Source of the DNA: an uncultured Loktanella sp.
Lineage (GTDB): Bacteria > Pseudomonadota > Alphaproteobacteria > Rhodobacterales > Rhodobacteraceae
Assembly (NCBI GenBank): GCA_937132065.1
Contig: CAKZNT010000041.1
Coordinates: 1 to 43,514 of the forward strand
Reading direction: 5' to 3'
DNA length: 43,514 nt
Both the position numbers and the translations under genes were made by a program. Each line of letters begins with the position of its first letter. Position 1 is the first letter of the stretch. The notes beneath the pieces were generated by a model. The model was not told the origin of the DNA. It saw only the letters and a program-made list of their open reading frames with translations, and did not search any database. Shown piece after piece: positions 21,930-31,879 of this stretch.

Positions 21930-22931
21930 ATGGCGCGCAACAAGGCCACGACCCAGCCTTTCAACATTATGATCGTCGGCCAAGCTGGCAGGCTACAGTA
22001 TGAAGCACTGCTTTTCATGGCGAGTTTGCGCGCGTTTTCGCCTAACTTTCAGGGTCGCGTCATTGTTGCCGAACCCCAAGCCGGCCCGCTTTGGAGCAAA
22101 GACCCGACTATCTCTCCCGAGATCCGCACGGCGTTAACCGATCTTGGCGCGGAAATTGTGCCGTTTACCAACACCCACTTTGGTGAAAAATATCCCTATG
22201 GCAACAAGATCGAAGGGCTGGCGGCCCTGCCCGCTGGCGAGCCATTTGTGTTTTTCGACACCGACACGCTAATAACGGGCGATATTGAATCGATCCCGTT
22301 CGATTTTGACCGCCCTGCCGCGTCGATGAAGCGCGAAGGGACGTGGCCCGAGGAAGAACTTTACTGGCCAGGTTATACCGCGATCTGGAAATCCCTATAT
22401 GACAAATTCGGCCTCGAGTTTGAAAGCACGCTCGATCTGACCCAGCCTGACGAATACTGGCAGCGCTATATGTATTTCAACGCAGGCTGGTTTTTTGGCG
22501 CTGATCCCGCCGCCTTTGGTGCGCGTTTCTTGGAGTATGCACTGGCCGTGCGCGATGATCGCCCTGACGAACTTGTGCTTCAGTCACTTGACCCTTGGCT
22601 GGATCAGGTGGTTCTCCCCCTTGTCATCCATAGTTTTGGCGGCGGCCGCCCTGCCCCCGAACTTGCGGGGCTCGACGGAGATATCACCTGTCACTACCGC
22701 CTGTTGCCCCTGTTTTACGCCCGCGAAAGCGATGCCGCTATTGCCGCGATGGAGGCCGTTGCAGCCCCCAACAAAGTCAAAAAGTGGCTCAAGCAATATG
22801 ATGCCTATAAGCGCATGGTCTATCAGGGACGTGGCCAGAAGGTGCGCGCAATGTTTGACCGCGCTGACATGCCGCCGCGCGAACGCCAGATCCGCAACAA
22901 GATCAAATCCGCAGGGTTTTGGGTCCGCTAG
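21930..22931 (+). CDS. Glycosyltransferase-like (GT-A fold) protein
   Basis: 333 residues. An N-terminal Rossmann-like half (FNIMIVGQAGRLQYEALLF, then RVIVAEPQ) leads to PFVFFDTDTLITGDI, where DTD is a DxD motif expected to bind a metal and a sugar nucleotide. YMYFNAGWFFGADPAAFG and CHYRLLPLFYAR resemble family 8-type transferases. The C-terminus is rich in Lys/Arg. There is no signal peptide or membrane helix, so it should be cytosolic; the acceptor is unknown. It ends flush against the convergent VOC gene (stop codons adjacent). Confidence 0.65.
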   Translation: MARNKATTQPFNIMIVGQAGRLQYEALLFMASLRAFSPNFQGRVIVAEPQAGPLWSKDPTISPEIRTALTDLGAEIVPFTNTHFGEKYPYGNKIEGLAALPAGEPFVFFDTDTLITGDIESIPFDFDRPAASMKREGTWPEEELYWPGYTAIWKSLYDKFGLEFESTLDLTQPDEYWQRYMYFNAGWFFGADPAAFGARFLEYALAVRDDRPDELVLQSLDPWLDQVVLPLVIHSFGGGRPAPELAGLDGDITCHYRLLPLFYARESDAAIAAMEAVAAPNKVKKWLKQYDAYKRMVYQGRGQKVRAMFDRADMPPRERQIRNKIKSAGFWVR

Positions 22932-23345
22932 CTAGGACGCAAAAACCCCCGAGCTTTCCGCGAACCCTTTGATTTCAATCGGGTTACCTGACGGATCACG
23001 GAAGAACATTGTCCATTGTTCACCCGGCTCTCCCTTGAAACGCACCGAGGGCGCAAGGATGAAATCTGTTTGACGCGCCTCAAGTCGCCCCGCAAGGGCC
23101 GTCCAGTCGTCAAGCGGCAGCACCACTCCGAAATGCGGCATCGGAACCATATGATCACCCACCTTTCCCGTGGCGTCATTGGCGAACGGCTGTCCTAGGT
23201 GCAGGCTCAACTGATGCCCGAAAAAATCGAAATCGACCCAAGTGTCCGTCGAGCGGCCTTCGGTTGCCCCTAACGCATTAGAATAAAATTCTCTTGCGTC
23301 ATCGAGATCAAGAACATGAAAGGCAAAGTGGAATGGGACTGGCAT
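22932..23345 (-). CDS. VOC family (glyoxalase/dioxygenase-like) protein
   Basis: 137 residues, two babaB modules of the vicinal-oxygen-chelate fold: FHFAFHVLDLDDAREFYSNALGA with a metal-ligand His, FDFFGHQLSLHL, MPHFGVVLPLDDWTALAGRL, and FFRDPSGNPIEIKGF with the terminal metal-ligand Glu, the classic end of this fold. Reaction unknown. I start at the ATG at 23345, which follows AAAGGAT; upstream codons in frame lack a ribosome site. Confidence 0.9.
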   Translation of the reverse strand: MPVPFHFAFHVLDLDDAREFYSNALGATEGRSTDTWVDFDFFGHQLSLHLGQPFANDATGKVGDHMVPMPHFGVVLPLDDWTALAGRLEARQTDFILAPSVRFKGEPGEQWTMFFRDPSGNPIEIKGFAESSGVFAS

Positions 23346-23431
23346 GGTGTGATCCTTTTTGCGCGAGGCCGTTGAGTGGGTGTGCATTTGCACTTACACA
23401 TGCGCCAACGCATTTTTAAAGGGAGAATCCG

Positions 23432-24724
23432 ATGACCGATCAGCCAACACTAGGTTTTGACACGCTGCAAATCCACGCGGGCGCACGCCCCGACCCTGCG
23501 ACAGGGGCGCGCCAAATCCCGATTTACCAAACGACTGCCTATGTGTTTCGCGATGCGGACCACGCTGCCAAGCTGTTTAACCTGCAAGAGGTCGGCTACA
23601 TTTATTCCCGCCTGACCAACCCGACAGTTGCCGCTTTGCAGGAACGCATTGCGACACTCGAAGGCGGCGCAGGCGGTGTTTGCTGCTCGTCTGGACATGC
23701 CGCGCAATTGATGGCCTTGTTCCCGTTGATGGGGCCGGGCAAAAACATTGTCGCCTCTTCGCGCCTTTACGGCGGCACGATCACACAGTTCAGCCAAACG
23801 ATTAAGCGCTTCGGCTGGTCGGCAACATTTGTTGATATTGATGATGCAGATGCGGTTGCCGCCGCGATCAACGACGACACCCGCGCGATTTTTTGCGAAA
23901 CTATCGCAAATCCGGGTGGCCATATCGCAGATATCGACGGGCTTGCCGCGATTGCCGATGCGGCGGGTATTCCGCTGATCGTCGACAATACGACCGCGAC
24001 CCCTTACCTGTGCAACCCGATTGCACATGGCGCGACTTTGGTTGTGCATTCGACGACCAAATACCTGACAGGCAACGGCACGGTCACGGGCGGTTGCGTT
24101 GTTGACAGCGGCAAGTTTGACTGGTCCCAGAACGACAAATTCCCGTCTCTGTCCCAGCCAGAGCCTGCCTACCACGGCATGACATTTGCCGAAGTATTCG
24201 GCCCGCTTGCATTCACCTTCCACGGCATTGCAATCGGTCTGCGCGACTTGGGCATGACGATGAACCCGCAAGCCGCGCATTACACGTTGATGGGCATCGA
24301 AACCCTGTCACTGCGCATGGAGCGGCACGTTGAAAACGCGGGCAAAATCGCGACTTGGCTCGAGAATGATCCACGGATCGACTACGTGACTTACGCAGGG
24401 CTGGACTCCTCGCCCTATAGCAAACTTGTGCCAAAAATCTGCCCTAAAGGCGCAGGTGCCTTGTTCACGATCGCGGTGAAAGGCGGCTATGACGCCTGTA
24501 TCAAACTGGTCGACTCGCTTGAGATCTTTAGCCATGTGGCCAACTTGGGCGATGCGCGCAGCCTGATCATCCACTCAGCCAGCACCACCCACCGCCAATT
24601 GTCGCCAGAGCAACAAGAGGCAGCAGGCGCTGGGCCAAACATCGTGCGTTTGTCGATTGGTATCGAGAATGTCGAAGACCTGATCGCCGATCTGGATCAG
24701 GCCCTGACAAAAGCAACGGCATAA
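23432..24724 (+). CDS. metY: O-acetylhomoserine sulfhydrylase (aminocarboxypropyltransferase)
   Basis: 430 residues, Cys/Met-metabolism PLP enzyme. LGFDTLQIHAGARPDPATGAR and PIYQTTAYVF at the start, SRLTNPTVAALQERIA, and the PLP lysine K210 in HSTTKYLTGNG. The long form with the extra segment WSQNDKFPSLSQPEPAYHG is typical of O-acetylhomoserine (rather than cystathionine) enzymes. It makes homocysteine from O-acetylhomoserine and sulfide. GGGAGA precedes the ATG. The 86-bp upstream spacer is too short for, and does not resemble, a SAM riboswitch, but it holds GTGCATTTGCAC (23382-23393), a possible operator. Confidence 0.94.
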   Translation: MTDQPTLGFDTLQIHAGARPDPATGARQIPIYQTTAYVFRDADHAAKLFNLQEVGYIYSRLTNPTVAALQERIATLEGGAGGVCCSSGHAAQLMALFPLMGPGKNIVASSRLYGGTITQFSQTIKRFGWSATFVDIDDADAVAAAINDDTRAIFCETIANPGGHIADIDGLAAIADAAGIPLIVDNTTATPYLCNPIAHGATLVVHSTTKYLTGNGTVTGGCVVDSGKFDWSQNDKFPSLSQPEPAYHGMTFAEVFGPLAFTFHGIAIGLRDLGMTMNPQAAHYTLMGIETLSLRMERHVENAGKIATWLENDPRIDYVTYAGLDSSPYSKLVPKICPKGAGALFTIAVKGGYDACIKLVDSLEIFSHVANLGDARSLIIHSASTTHRQLSPEQQEAAGAGPNIVRLSIGIENVEDLIADLDQALTKATA

Positions 24725-24732
24725 GCCAAGCC

Positions 24733-24760
24733 AACCGGCCCGCCTCCATGCGGGCCGGTT
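24733..24760. terminator. Hairpin terminator between metY and the SIMPL gene
   Basis: Perfect 11-bp stem (24733-24743 / 24750-24760, AACCGGCCCGC and its complement) with a 6-nt loop, right after metY and touching the convergent gene's stop. It lacks a strong T-tract. Confidence 0.6.
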
Positions 24761-25469
24761 ACTGCGAGATTGCCCAATTGATTGTGACAGTCGCAGCAAT
24801 CGACAACTCGCCCGCCGCAATCGGCACAGACCGCCCTGCCCCGTCAAATGCGGCTTCTGCCATCATAGGCATCGGGCGCATGTTCGCCCCGCCCTCCGAG
24901 ATCACCAATATGTCACCAAGCGTGGCTCCCGCCGCTTGCGTATAAACCTCTGCTTTTGCGCGCGCTTCGGCCACGGCGGCCTTGCGGGCCTCCATCAGGT
25001 GCGGCGCACGGTCGGCAACATCAAACTGCAAGCCATTCATCTGGTTTGCCCCATCGCGCACCGCTGCATCCAGAATACTGCCAAGCTTTGCCAGATCATA
25101 GACCTGCACCTGCACATCCGATGTCGCGACATAGCCTGCTGGCTTGCGTGGCCCGCCGTCGAAATTTTCGTAACGCTGATCGAGGCGCAGATTGCCCGTC
25201 TGCATATGGGCAGGCTCCACGCCAGCAGCCGTCAGTTGCGCCAGAATTGCCTCCATCGCAGCACTCATCGCAGCCATTGCATCTGCCGCATTTTCGGCCT
25301 CTTGCACCACACCAAGCGAGATGCGCGCCATATCAGGTGCAACTGTTGCTGTGCCTTCGCCTGTCACCGAAATCTGCGGCTGCGCTGACTGCGCCATCGC
25401 CTGAAGAGGGGCGATCGCAAGGGCTGCAAAGCCCAAAACCAGAGCAATTTTGCGGGGTGAACCTATCAT
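24759..25469 (-). CDS. SIMPL domain (DUF541) periplasmic protein
   Basis: 236 residues. Sec signal (IALVLGFAALAIAPLQAMAQ, cleavage about residue 26) then ISVTGEGTATVAPDMARISLGV, the opening signature of the SIMPL/DUF541 family (E. coli YggE is a member). GYVATSDVQVQVYDLAKLGSILDAAVRDGANQMNGLQFD, shown in part, and AVAEARAKAEVYTQAAGATLGDIL follow the family pattern. Family members form periplasmic oligomers linked to oxidative stress tolerance; the role here is inferred. AAGGAAAA lies before the ATG. Confidence 0.92.
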   Translation of the reverse strand: MIGSPRKIALVLGFAALAIAPLQAMAQSAQPQISVTGEGTATVAPDMARISLGVVQEAENAADAMAAMSAAMEAILAQLTAAGVEPAHMQTGNLRLDQRYENFDGGPRKPAGYVATSDVQVQVYDLAKLGSILDAAVRDGANQMNGLQFDVADRAPHLMEARKAAVAEARAKAEVYTQAAGATLGDILVISEGGANMRPMPMMAEAAFDGAGRSVPIAAGELSIAATVTINWAISQ

Positions 25470-25631
25470 AACATTTTCCTTTTTTGTAACGCTATAGACA
25501 TATGACGCAGCTTGCCGCCCATTCCTTGGGAGTGCACCCGCAATTACTTGGATTTGGCGGAAATCTGCTGTAGCCTAGGGGTTGGGGGCAATCCACTTTT
25601 GCCTCGCGACAACAACATGATAGACGGTTTT

Positions 25632-28100
25632 ATGACCACCAATTTTGCACTTTCACTTTCTTTTGACGGAATACGGCTGCTTCAACGTGTTGAAGGCGGT
25701 TGGCATTTGGTCGGCGAGACGGCCCTTGATGTGCCTGACCTTGCCAGCGAACTTGCCAAACTGAACGCTGATGCGCTTGCATTGGATCCTTCCGGTTTGC
25801 GCACCAAGTTGCTTATTCCGAACGAACAAATCAAATTCCTGACGATGGAAACAGCCCAAACAGGGCTAGATGACGTGCGCGGCGCGCTTGAGGGGGCAAC
25901 CCCTTACGCCGTTGACGATCTTGTCATTGATTTTGACCGCAACGGCGGGCGCACCTATATCGCCGCTGTCGCCCGTGAAACCCTCGAAGAGGCAGAGGGC
26001 TTTGCCAAAGAGTATAACTTCAATCCCGTCAGTTTCGCGGCAATCGCAGAGCCGATGACATTCGGGTCCGAGGTTTTCTTTGGGCCGTCCAGCGTTGCTA
26101 GTAAACACACATCCGCGCCGATCACACGCGATCCCGAGCCGATTGCCGTGACAGGCAAGGCCGTTGTGCCACAGCCAGAACCAGAAGAGTCAGACGAGCC
26201 GCCGCTGTTTACCCCGCGCCCGCGCATGGCCGCCCCAGAGAGCGTGGCCGCTAGCACACCGCAACCGACAATCGGTAAGGCAGTCGTGAAAGCCGATCCA
26301 GTCGCCGTGCGTCAGGATGACCCTGCGGATGTGAACTTTACCCGCCGCCCTGCGCCGCTTGCCGTGCCAACGGGCGACACGGGCGGCCCTGCAATTGCAG
26401 CTCACACCAAAGACACGCCACCTGCCCCCGCGAAACCCGTGAGCACCAAGGTGAGCGAGCCGACAATCTCGCCAGTGGTGCAGCGCGCTTCGTCAGCGCC
26501 CGCCGCCGCCCCTGCGATCTCGACGCCGCAGCCCGAAGATATGGCCGCAAAGGGCGGGTTTTCGTCACGCCGCGCTGGCGCAAAAGAGCCGGCATCCCCT
26601 GAGCCCGAGCAGGCAAGCAGCAAGACCGCGAAGCCTGCGGCAATCGCCTCCAAGCAAGCCCAGACCAAGCGTGGAAAGCCGCGCTTTCTCGGGCTGATCC
26701 TGACGGCAATTCTGCTTTTGGTCATGGCCCTCGTTGCGATTTGGGCCTCGACCCTTTCGGAAGACGACCTTGCCAGTTGGTTCGGCTATGACGCCGGCGG
26801 CGTGCTTGAAACCGTCGCCGTTCAGCCGCCTGTGACCGAGGATACGACTGCCACAGACTTAGCCGCCGTCGCACCAGAGGCGCCCGACGTCCCTGAGGCG
26901 GCGGCCGTCCCCGCGCAAGATACTGCCGCCCCCCTTCCCCAAGTCCGCACATCAGGCCGCGTCCTGAGCCCTGCAGAAGCCGACCGCATCTACGCGGCGA
27001 CTGGCGTCTGGCAGCGTGCTCCGCGCCTCCCGCTCGAACCCCGCAGTGAAACATTTTCGGCAGCAATACCAAGTATTACCCTCGCCAGCGCACAGATCGC
27101 GCGCCCGACACTTCCCGTAGAGGGACCGATGTCCCCTGACCTGACCTTGCTTGCGCCCGTGAACCCGCCCGCGCCCGATGCAACCTTTGCCCGTGATGCA
27201 GACGGATTTATCCTTGCGACCCCAGAAGGCACACTGACACCCGAAGGCGCGATTGTTATCGCAGGCGCGCCAAGCAAGCGCCCGCCGCTGCGACCAGCGA
27301 CAGCAGCGCCTGACGCCGTTCCCGCTGAGAACCTGCTTGCCGCGCCAGAAGGTGTCATCGTCATCGCAGGGCGTCCGTCCAAAGTGCCGCCGTTACGTCC
27401 GCGTGATGCGGCCTTGCCAGAGGAGGCTACCGCGGCTGATCCCGTGACCGCAGGGGGCGTTGCCTTGGCGGGATTGCGCCCTTCGGTGCGCCCAGAAGGG
27501 CTCGCTCCCGAGCAAACCGAAACTGTCGTCGCCGCAGCTGACCCTGCCCTTGCGGGGAACCGCCCCAAACTGCGCCCTGCGGGCCTCGCACCAGCCGCGC
27601 CAGTCGAACCCGAAACACCCGATATTACAGATGTGGTTGCCGCAATTGCGCGCGCGGCCCCCGTAAGCCCATATGTCAGCCCAACGGCACGCGCGGTGCA
27701 AATTTCGCGCCGCCCCGACACAAGGCCTCGCAACTTTTCAAGGGTGGTCGCACGGGCAACCGATCTGGCCAACCAGCAAGCCGCGCGCGCAGCCACCGCA
27801 GCGACAGCTCCGACCACTTCCGTGGCCGCCACCGCGGCAAGGCCAACGGGGAACACACCGGGCGGCGTTGCACGTGCCGCCACCTTGCAAAGCGCGATCC
27901 GCCTGCGCGACATCAACCTGATCGGCGTTTACGGGCGCCCCAACGACCGGCGCGCCTTGGTGCGGCTTGGCAACGGGCGCTACGTCAAAGTAGAGGTCGG
28001 GAGCACCCTTGACGGCGGGCGTGTTACAGCCATCGGCGACAATGCTCTCAATTACACCAAACGCGGCAAAACATACGCGTTACAACTGCCGACAGGGTGA
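25632..28100 (+). CDS. Large bitopic protein with PilM/GspL-like N-terminus and PilP/GspC-like C-terminus
   Basis: 822 residues. About 1-145: FALSLSFDGIRLLQR, ALALDPSGLRTKLLIPNEQI and DFDRNGGRTYIAAVARETL, resembling the actin-like cytoplasmic part of GspL/PilM. Residues 150-345 are Pro/Ala-rich and low complexity. One transmembrane helix lies about 352-373 (FLGLILTAILLLVMALVAIW). A long periplasmic Ala/Pro region follows with repeats of the type IAGxPSKxPPLRP and RPxGLAP. The last ~70 residues (LRDINLIGVYGRPNDRRALV, then RYVKVEVGSTLDGGRVTAIG) look like the PilP/GspC homology domain. I chose ATG 25632 (MTTNFALS); 25617 is possible, and neither has a ribosome site. No pilus or secretion genes adjoin it. 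Confidence 0.7.
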   Translation: MTTNFALSLSFDGIRLLQRVEGGWHLVGETALDVPDLASELAKLNADALALDPSGLRTKLLIPNEQIKFLTMETAQTGLDDVRGALEGATPYAVDDLVIDFDRNGGRTYIAAVARETLEEAEGFAKEYNFNPVSFAAIAEPMTFGSEVFFGPSSVASKHTSAPITRDPEPIAVTGKAVVPQPEPEESDEPPLFTPRPRMAAPESVAASTPQPTIGKAVVKADPVAVRQDDPADVNFTRRPAPLAVPTGDTGGPAIAAHTKDTPPAPAKPVSTKVSEPTISPVVQRASSAPAAAPAISTPQPEDMAAKGGFSSRRAGAKEPASPEPEQASSKTAKPAAIASKQAQTKRGKPRFLGLILTAILLLVMALVAIWASTLSEDDLASWFGYDAGGVLETVAVQPPVTEDTTATDLAAVAPEAPDVPEAAAVPAQDTAAPLPQVRTSGRVLSPAEADRIYAATGVWQRAPRLPLEPRSETFSAAIPSITLASAQIARPTLPVEGPMSPDLTLLAPVNPPAPDATFARDADGFILATPEGTLTPEGAIVIAGAPSKRPPLRPATAAPDAVPAENLLAAPEGVIVIAGRPSKVPPLRPRDAALPEEATAADPVTAGGVALAGLRPSVRPEGLAPEQTETVVAAADPALAGNRPKLRPAGLAPAAPVEPETPDITDVVAAIARAAPVSPYVSPTARAVQISRRPDTRPRNFSRVVARATDLANQQAARAATAATAPTTSVAATAARPTGNTPGGVARAATLQSAIRLRDINLIGVYGRPNDRRALVRLGNGRYVKVEVGSTLDGGRVTAIGDNALNYTKRGKTYALQLPTG

Positions 28101-28144
28101 TGCGCGACCCTTGCGCCGCGCCGCGCGAAACCGCATAAGGCCTT

Positions 28145-30019
28145 ATGGAAAGCTTCCTGTTTCAAGCCACAATTTACCTAGGTGCTGCCGTGCTGGCAGT
28201 GCCCCTTGCCGCGCGTTTGGGGCTTGGCTCTGTGCTCGGCTACCTTGCGGCGGGGATCGTGATTGGCCCCGTGCTTGGCCTCGTCGGGTCTGAAGCCAAA
28301 GACATCCAGCATTTTGCAGAATTCGGCGTTGTAATGATGCTGTTTCTGATCGGGCTCGAACTCGAGCCGCGCGCCCTTTGGGACATGCGCCGCAGACTGA
28401 TCGGGCTTGGCGGTCTGCAATTGGTGCTCACCACCGCAGGGATTATGGGGGCGGCGATGCTGCTTGATTTTGACCTGCAAACTGCGCTGGCAATCGGCCT
28501 GATCTTCGCGCTGTCCTCAACCGCGATCGTGCTGCAAACGCTCGCTGAGAAAGGGCTGATGCAAACGGGCGGCGGGCGCTCTGTGTTTTCTGTGCTTCTC
28601 ACCCAAGATATCGCCGTCATCCCGATCCTTGCGTTGCTGCCTCTGCTGGCCACCGCCACGCCCTTGGTCATGGCAGAGGACGGATCGCTTGAGCGGCTGA
28701 CGGAACCACATGACACCGGCCACGCGCTCAGCCTCGTTGACGGGCTTCCTGGTTGGGGGGTAACGTTGGTCACGCTTGGTGCGGTCATCGCGATTGTCCT
28801 CGCGGGCGTTTTCCTGACGCGACCCCTGTTTCGTTATATCCATCAGGCGCGATTGCGCGAGATGTATACCGCCCTCGCCCTGTTGATGGTTGTGTCGATT
28901 GCGGTGCTCATGTCGATGGTTGGCCTCTCGCCCGCCCTTGGCACGTTTTTGGCAGGCGTTGTGCTCGCGAACTCCGAATTCCGCCACGAACTCGAAAGCG
29001 ACCTTGAGCCGTTCAAGGGGCTGCTCCTTGGCCTGTTCTTTATCACCGTGGGGGCGGGGATCGACTTTGAACTCCTCGCGCAGCGACCCGCGTTCATCAT
29101 GTCGGCCACCGCAGGTGTCATTGCGATCAAGGGCATCGTTCTGTTCGGCCTCTCCTTCCTCTTCAAGATGAAGGGCAAGGATCGGTGGCTGTTTACATTA
29201 GGTCTCGCTCAGGCGGGTGAATTCGGTTTTGTGCTGGTTTCCTTCTCGTTACAACAAGGGGTGTTGGGTCAGGTTCTGTCCTCAACGGTCCTGCTCATCA
29301 TCGCGATGTCGATGCTTGTCACGCCGTTGTTGTTCATTGTTTACGATCAACTCAGCAAGCGGATCAGCCAGCATAGCGATGGCGACCACGAGCATGACGA
29401 GGTTGACGAGCAAGGCACTGTTATCGTGGCAGGTATCGGCCGGTTTGGGCAAATCGCCAATAGGCTGGTGCAATCTGCGGGGTTCTCGACTGTGGTGATC
29501 GACAACGATCTGGCCACCGTCCAGATGATGCGCAAATTCGGCTTTCGGGGCTTCTTTGGTGACCCGACGCGGCCCGACCTGCTTGGCGCAGCCGGGCTGG
29601 ATGACGCCAAAGTGCTGATTGTTGCGATTGATGAAAAGGCTTCGGCAATCAAGCTGGTCGCATATGCCCGCAAGGTGCGCCCCGACCTGCACATCATCGC
29701 ACGCGCCCACGACCGTGTGCATGTTTACGAACTCTATGCTGCGGGCGCAAATGACATCGTGCGCGAACTATTTGACAGCTCGTTGCGTGCGGGTCGCTAT
29801 GCCCTCGAAAATTTGGGGCTATCGGAATTCGAGGCCGCAGAAGCAGAAACCATGTTCTTTGAACATGACCGCGCCAATGTGCGCGAGCTTGCCGACCTCT
29901 GGAAGCCCGGCATTCCCCTGTCTAACAATCCAGAATATATCGCCCGCGCCAAAGAGATGAACAACGACCTCGAGACCGCATTCGCGGCCCGCCAAGACAA
30001 GGTCGACGACGCAGGCTAA
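28145..30019 (+). CDS. Kef-type monovalent cation:proton antiporter with TrkA-N domain
   Basis: 624 residues. About twelve hydrophobic segments in the first ~400 residues form a CPA2 antiporter domain ([71 protein letters not shown] shown in part). An Asp/Glu/His-rich linker is followed by a cytoplasmic TrkA-N Rossmann domain from about 422: [33 protein letters not shown]. KefB/KefC-type systems release K+ in exchange for H+ under electrophile stress and are gated by glutathione adducts. Its stop overlaps that of convergent cobT. Confidence 0.92.
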   Translation: MESFLFQATIYLGAAVLAVPLAARLGLGSVLGYLAAGIVIGPVLGLVGSEAKDIQHFAEFGVVMMLFLIGLELEPRALWDMRRRLIGLGGLQLVLTTAGIMGAAMLLDFDLQTALAIGLIFALSSTAIVLQTLAEKGLMQTGGGRSVFSVLLTQDIAVIPILALLPLLATATPLVMAEDGSLERLTEPHDTGHALSLVDGLPGWGVTLVTLGAVIAIVLAGVFLTRPLFRYIHQARLREMYTALALLMVVSIAVLMSMVGLSPALGTFLAGVVLANSEFRHELESDLEPFKGLLLGLFFITVGAGIDFELLAQRPAFIMSATAGVIAIKGIVLFGLSFLFKMKGKDRWLFTLGLAQAGEFGFVLVSFSLQQGVLGQVLSSTVLLIIAMSMLVTPLLFIVYDQLSKRISQHSDGDHEHDEVDEQGTVIVAGIGRFGQIANRLVQSAGFSTVVIDNDLATVQMMRKFGFRGFFGDPTRPDLLGAAGLDDAKVLIVAIDEKASAIKLVAYARKVRPDLHIIARAHDRVHVYELYAAGANDIVRELFDSSLRAGRYALENLGLSEFEAAEAETMFFEHDRANVRELADLWKPGIPLSNNPEYIARAKEMNNDLETAFAARQDKVDDAG

Positions 30020-31026
30020 GCGTCGCTCACCCCTGCCTCTGCGAACGTGGCCATGCCCGAATGACAGGCAACCGCCGCCTTGAGAACGCCAATCGCCAGC
30101 GCACCGCCCGACCCTTCACCAAGGCGCAAGCCGAGCGATAGAATTGGCTCTTTCCCCATCGCCGCCAGCAAACGGCTATGCGCGCCCTCGGCGCTTAGGT
30201 GGCCTGCAACCGTGTGATCAAGCGCGCTGTCAACGGCCTTGAATAACGCGCCAGCCGCTGCCGAACAGATAAAGCCATCCAGAATGACAGGAATGCGGTG
30301 ATGGCGTGCCGCAGCAATTGCACCCGCCATTGCCGCAAGCTCGCGACCACCAAGACAGCGCAACGCCTCAAGGGGGTCTGTCGTGTCATGCAGGGCCAAG
30401 CCACGCGCAACAACATCGGTTTTGCGCGCAAGGCCTGCGTCATCAACGCCAGTGCCCCGTCCGGTCCAATCGGCAGCGTCACCGCCAAACACCGCCGCCG
30501 CAACCGCCGCCGCAGAGGTCGTGTTCCCGATCCCCATTTCGCCAGTCACCAAAAGATCCGCCTCTTTATCAACGGCGGCCCAGCCAAGGGCCAAAGCAGC
30601 CACAACTTCGGCCTCGGTCATTGCGGGTGAAGTCGTGAAATCTGCCGTTGGTGTTTCAAGGTCGAGGGCGTGAACATCAAGCTTCGCACCCGCCGCCTTT
30701 GCCAGCTGGTTAATTGCGGCGCCACCATGCTCGAAATTGGCGACCATCTGCACGGTCACCTCTGGCGGAAATGCCGAGACCCCCTGCGCGCAAACACCAT
30801 GATTGCCTGCAAATACGATAACCTGTGGGGCGCAAATCGTGGGGCGTGCGTCACCACGCCAGCCCGCATACCAGATCGCCAAATCCTCAAGGCGGCCCAA
30901 TGCACCGGGCGGCTTGGTCAATTGGCCGTTGCGCGCCTGCGCACCAGCGCACGCAGGATCATCAATTGCTGGCGCTTTCGCCAAAACATCACGGAATTCG
31001 GCGAGTGTGGTAAATGGTGCTGACAT
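30016..31026 (-). CDS. cobT: Nicotinate-nucleotide--dimethylbenzimidazole phosphoribosyltransferase
   Basis: 336 residues. Family segments: [17 protein letters not shown] near the start, [31 protein letters not shown] and [14 protein letters not shown], and near the end [12 protein letters not shown] and [15 protein letters not shown] with the catalytic Glu. It makes alpha-ribazole phosphate for the lower ligand of cobalamin. It diverges from cobS (76-bp spacer, too small for a cobalamin riboswitch). Confidence 0.96.
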   Translation of the reverse strand: MSAPFTTLAEFRDVLAKAPAIDDPACAGAQARNGQLTKPPGALGRLEDLAIWYAGWRGDARPTICAPQVIVFAGNHGVCAQGVSAFPPEVTVQMVANFEHGGAAINQLAKAAGAKLDVHALDLETPTADFTTSPAMTEAEVVAALALGWAAVDKEADLLVTGEMGIGNTTSAAAVAAAVFGGDAADWTGRGTGVDDAGLARKTDVVARGLALHDTTDPLEALRCLGGRELAAMAGAIAAARHHRIPVILDGFICSAAAGALFKAVDSALDHTVAGHLSAEGAHSRLLAAMGKEPILSLGLRLGEGSGGALAIGVLKAAVACHSGMATFAEAGVSDA

Positions 31027-31102
31027 GATGTCCCCGTTGCAGTTCGTGTGACACCTGTCTAACGATCATGCCAAAGATGAAAAGACCGCAAAAGGCCAGT
31101 TT

Positions 31103-31879
31103 ATGACCAAATCCGACACACAGCCTCTGGTAACATTGGGCGACATCCCTGCGGCATTAGGCTTGCTGACGCGGCTCCCCGTGCGCGTGGACAGTGAACA
31201 AGCGGCCAAACGCGGCGCGGCAGCCGCATGGGCCTATCCGCTCATTGGTGCATTCATCGGGGTCATTGCGGCCCTTATTGCTGCGGGCGCGCTTGCGCTC
31301 GGGCTTGCGGAAACTGTTGTCGCGGTTTTCATTATCGCGACCCAGATCATCCTGACAGGTGCGATGCACGAAGACGGGCTTGCCGATTGCGCGGACGGAT
31401 TCTGGGGCGGCTGGGACCCTGCGCGCCGGCTTGCGATCATGAAAGACAGCCAGATCGGAACCTACGGCGTGCTTGCGCTCGGGCTCTTGCTCATGTTGCG
31501 CTGGGTCACGCTGACGGCCCTGTTGTCGCATGGGTCGGTATTCGCAATTCTCGTAATTGGCGCGATGGTTAGCCGTGCGGCGATGGTTGGCGTCATGGCG
31601 GTGATGACAAACGCGCGCAACGGAGGGCTAAGCCGCGCCGTCGGGCGGCCAAGCTACGCGACCGCCAGCATTGCGGCGCTCATGTCAGGTGTCGCCGTCA
31701 TTCTCGCCTTTGGCACAGGTGCAATCTTGTTGATCATCGTTGCTTGCGCCCTCGCGATCGGCACAGGCCTTGTGGCGCGGGCCAAGATCGGCGGGCAAAC
31801 CGGAGATGTGCTTGGTGCAACGCAACAAATCACCGAAATCGGGATTTTGCTCGCCGCTTTATATGTCTTGGCAGCCTAG
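31103..31879 (+). CDS. cobS: Adenosylcobinamide-GDP ribazoletransferase (cobalamin synthase)
   Basis: 258 residues, polytopic inner-membrane enzyme: LLTRLPVRVDSEQAAKRGAAAAWAYPLIGAFIG shown in part, the HEDGLADCADGFWGGWDPARRLAIMKDSQIG acidic motif (in parts: MHEDGLADCADGFWGG and IMKDSQIGTYGVLAL) that binds Mg and substrate, and GQTGDVLGATQQITEI near the end. It joins adenosylcobinamide-GDP with alpha-ribazole. Its last 21 bp overlap the 3' end of the convergent FG-GAP gene. Confidence 0.95.
   Translation: MTKSDTQPLVTLGDIPAALGLLTRLPVRVDSEQAAKRGAAAAWAYPLIGAFIGVIAALIAAGALALGLAETVVAVFIIATQIILTGAMHEDGLADCADGFWGGWDPARRLAIMKDSQIGTYGVLALGLLLMLRWVTLTALLSHGSVFAILVIGAMVSRAAMVGVMAVMTNARNGGLSRAVGRPSYATASIAALMSGVAVILAFGTGAILLIIVACALAIGTGLVARAKIGGQTGDVLGATQQITEIGILLAALYVLAA

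Noticed and set aside
23346..23431. SAM-II or SAM/SAH riboswitch before metY
   Set aside because: The spacer is 86 bp and the conserved pseudoknot segments were not found by eye.
31027..31102. Cobalamin riboswitch between cobT and cobS
   Set aside because: Only 76 bp, with no B12-box-like sequence.
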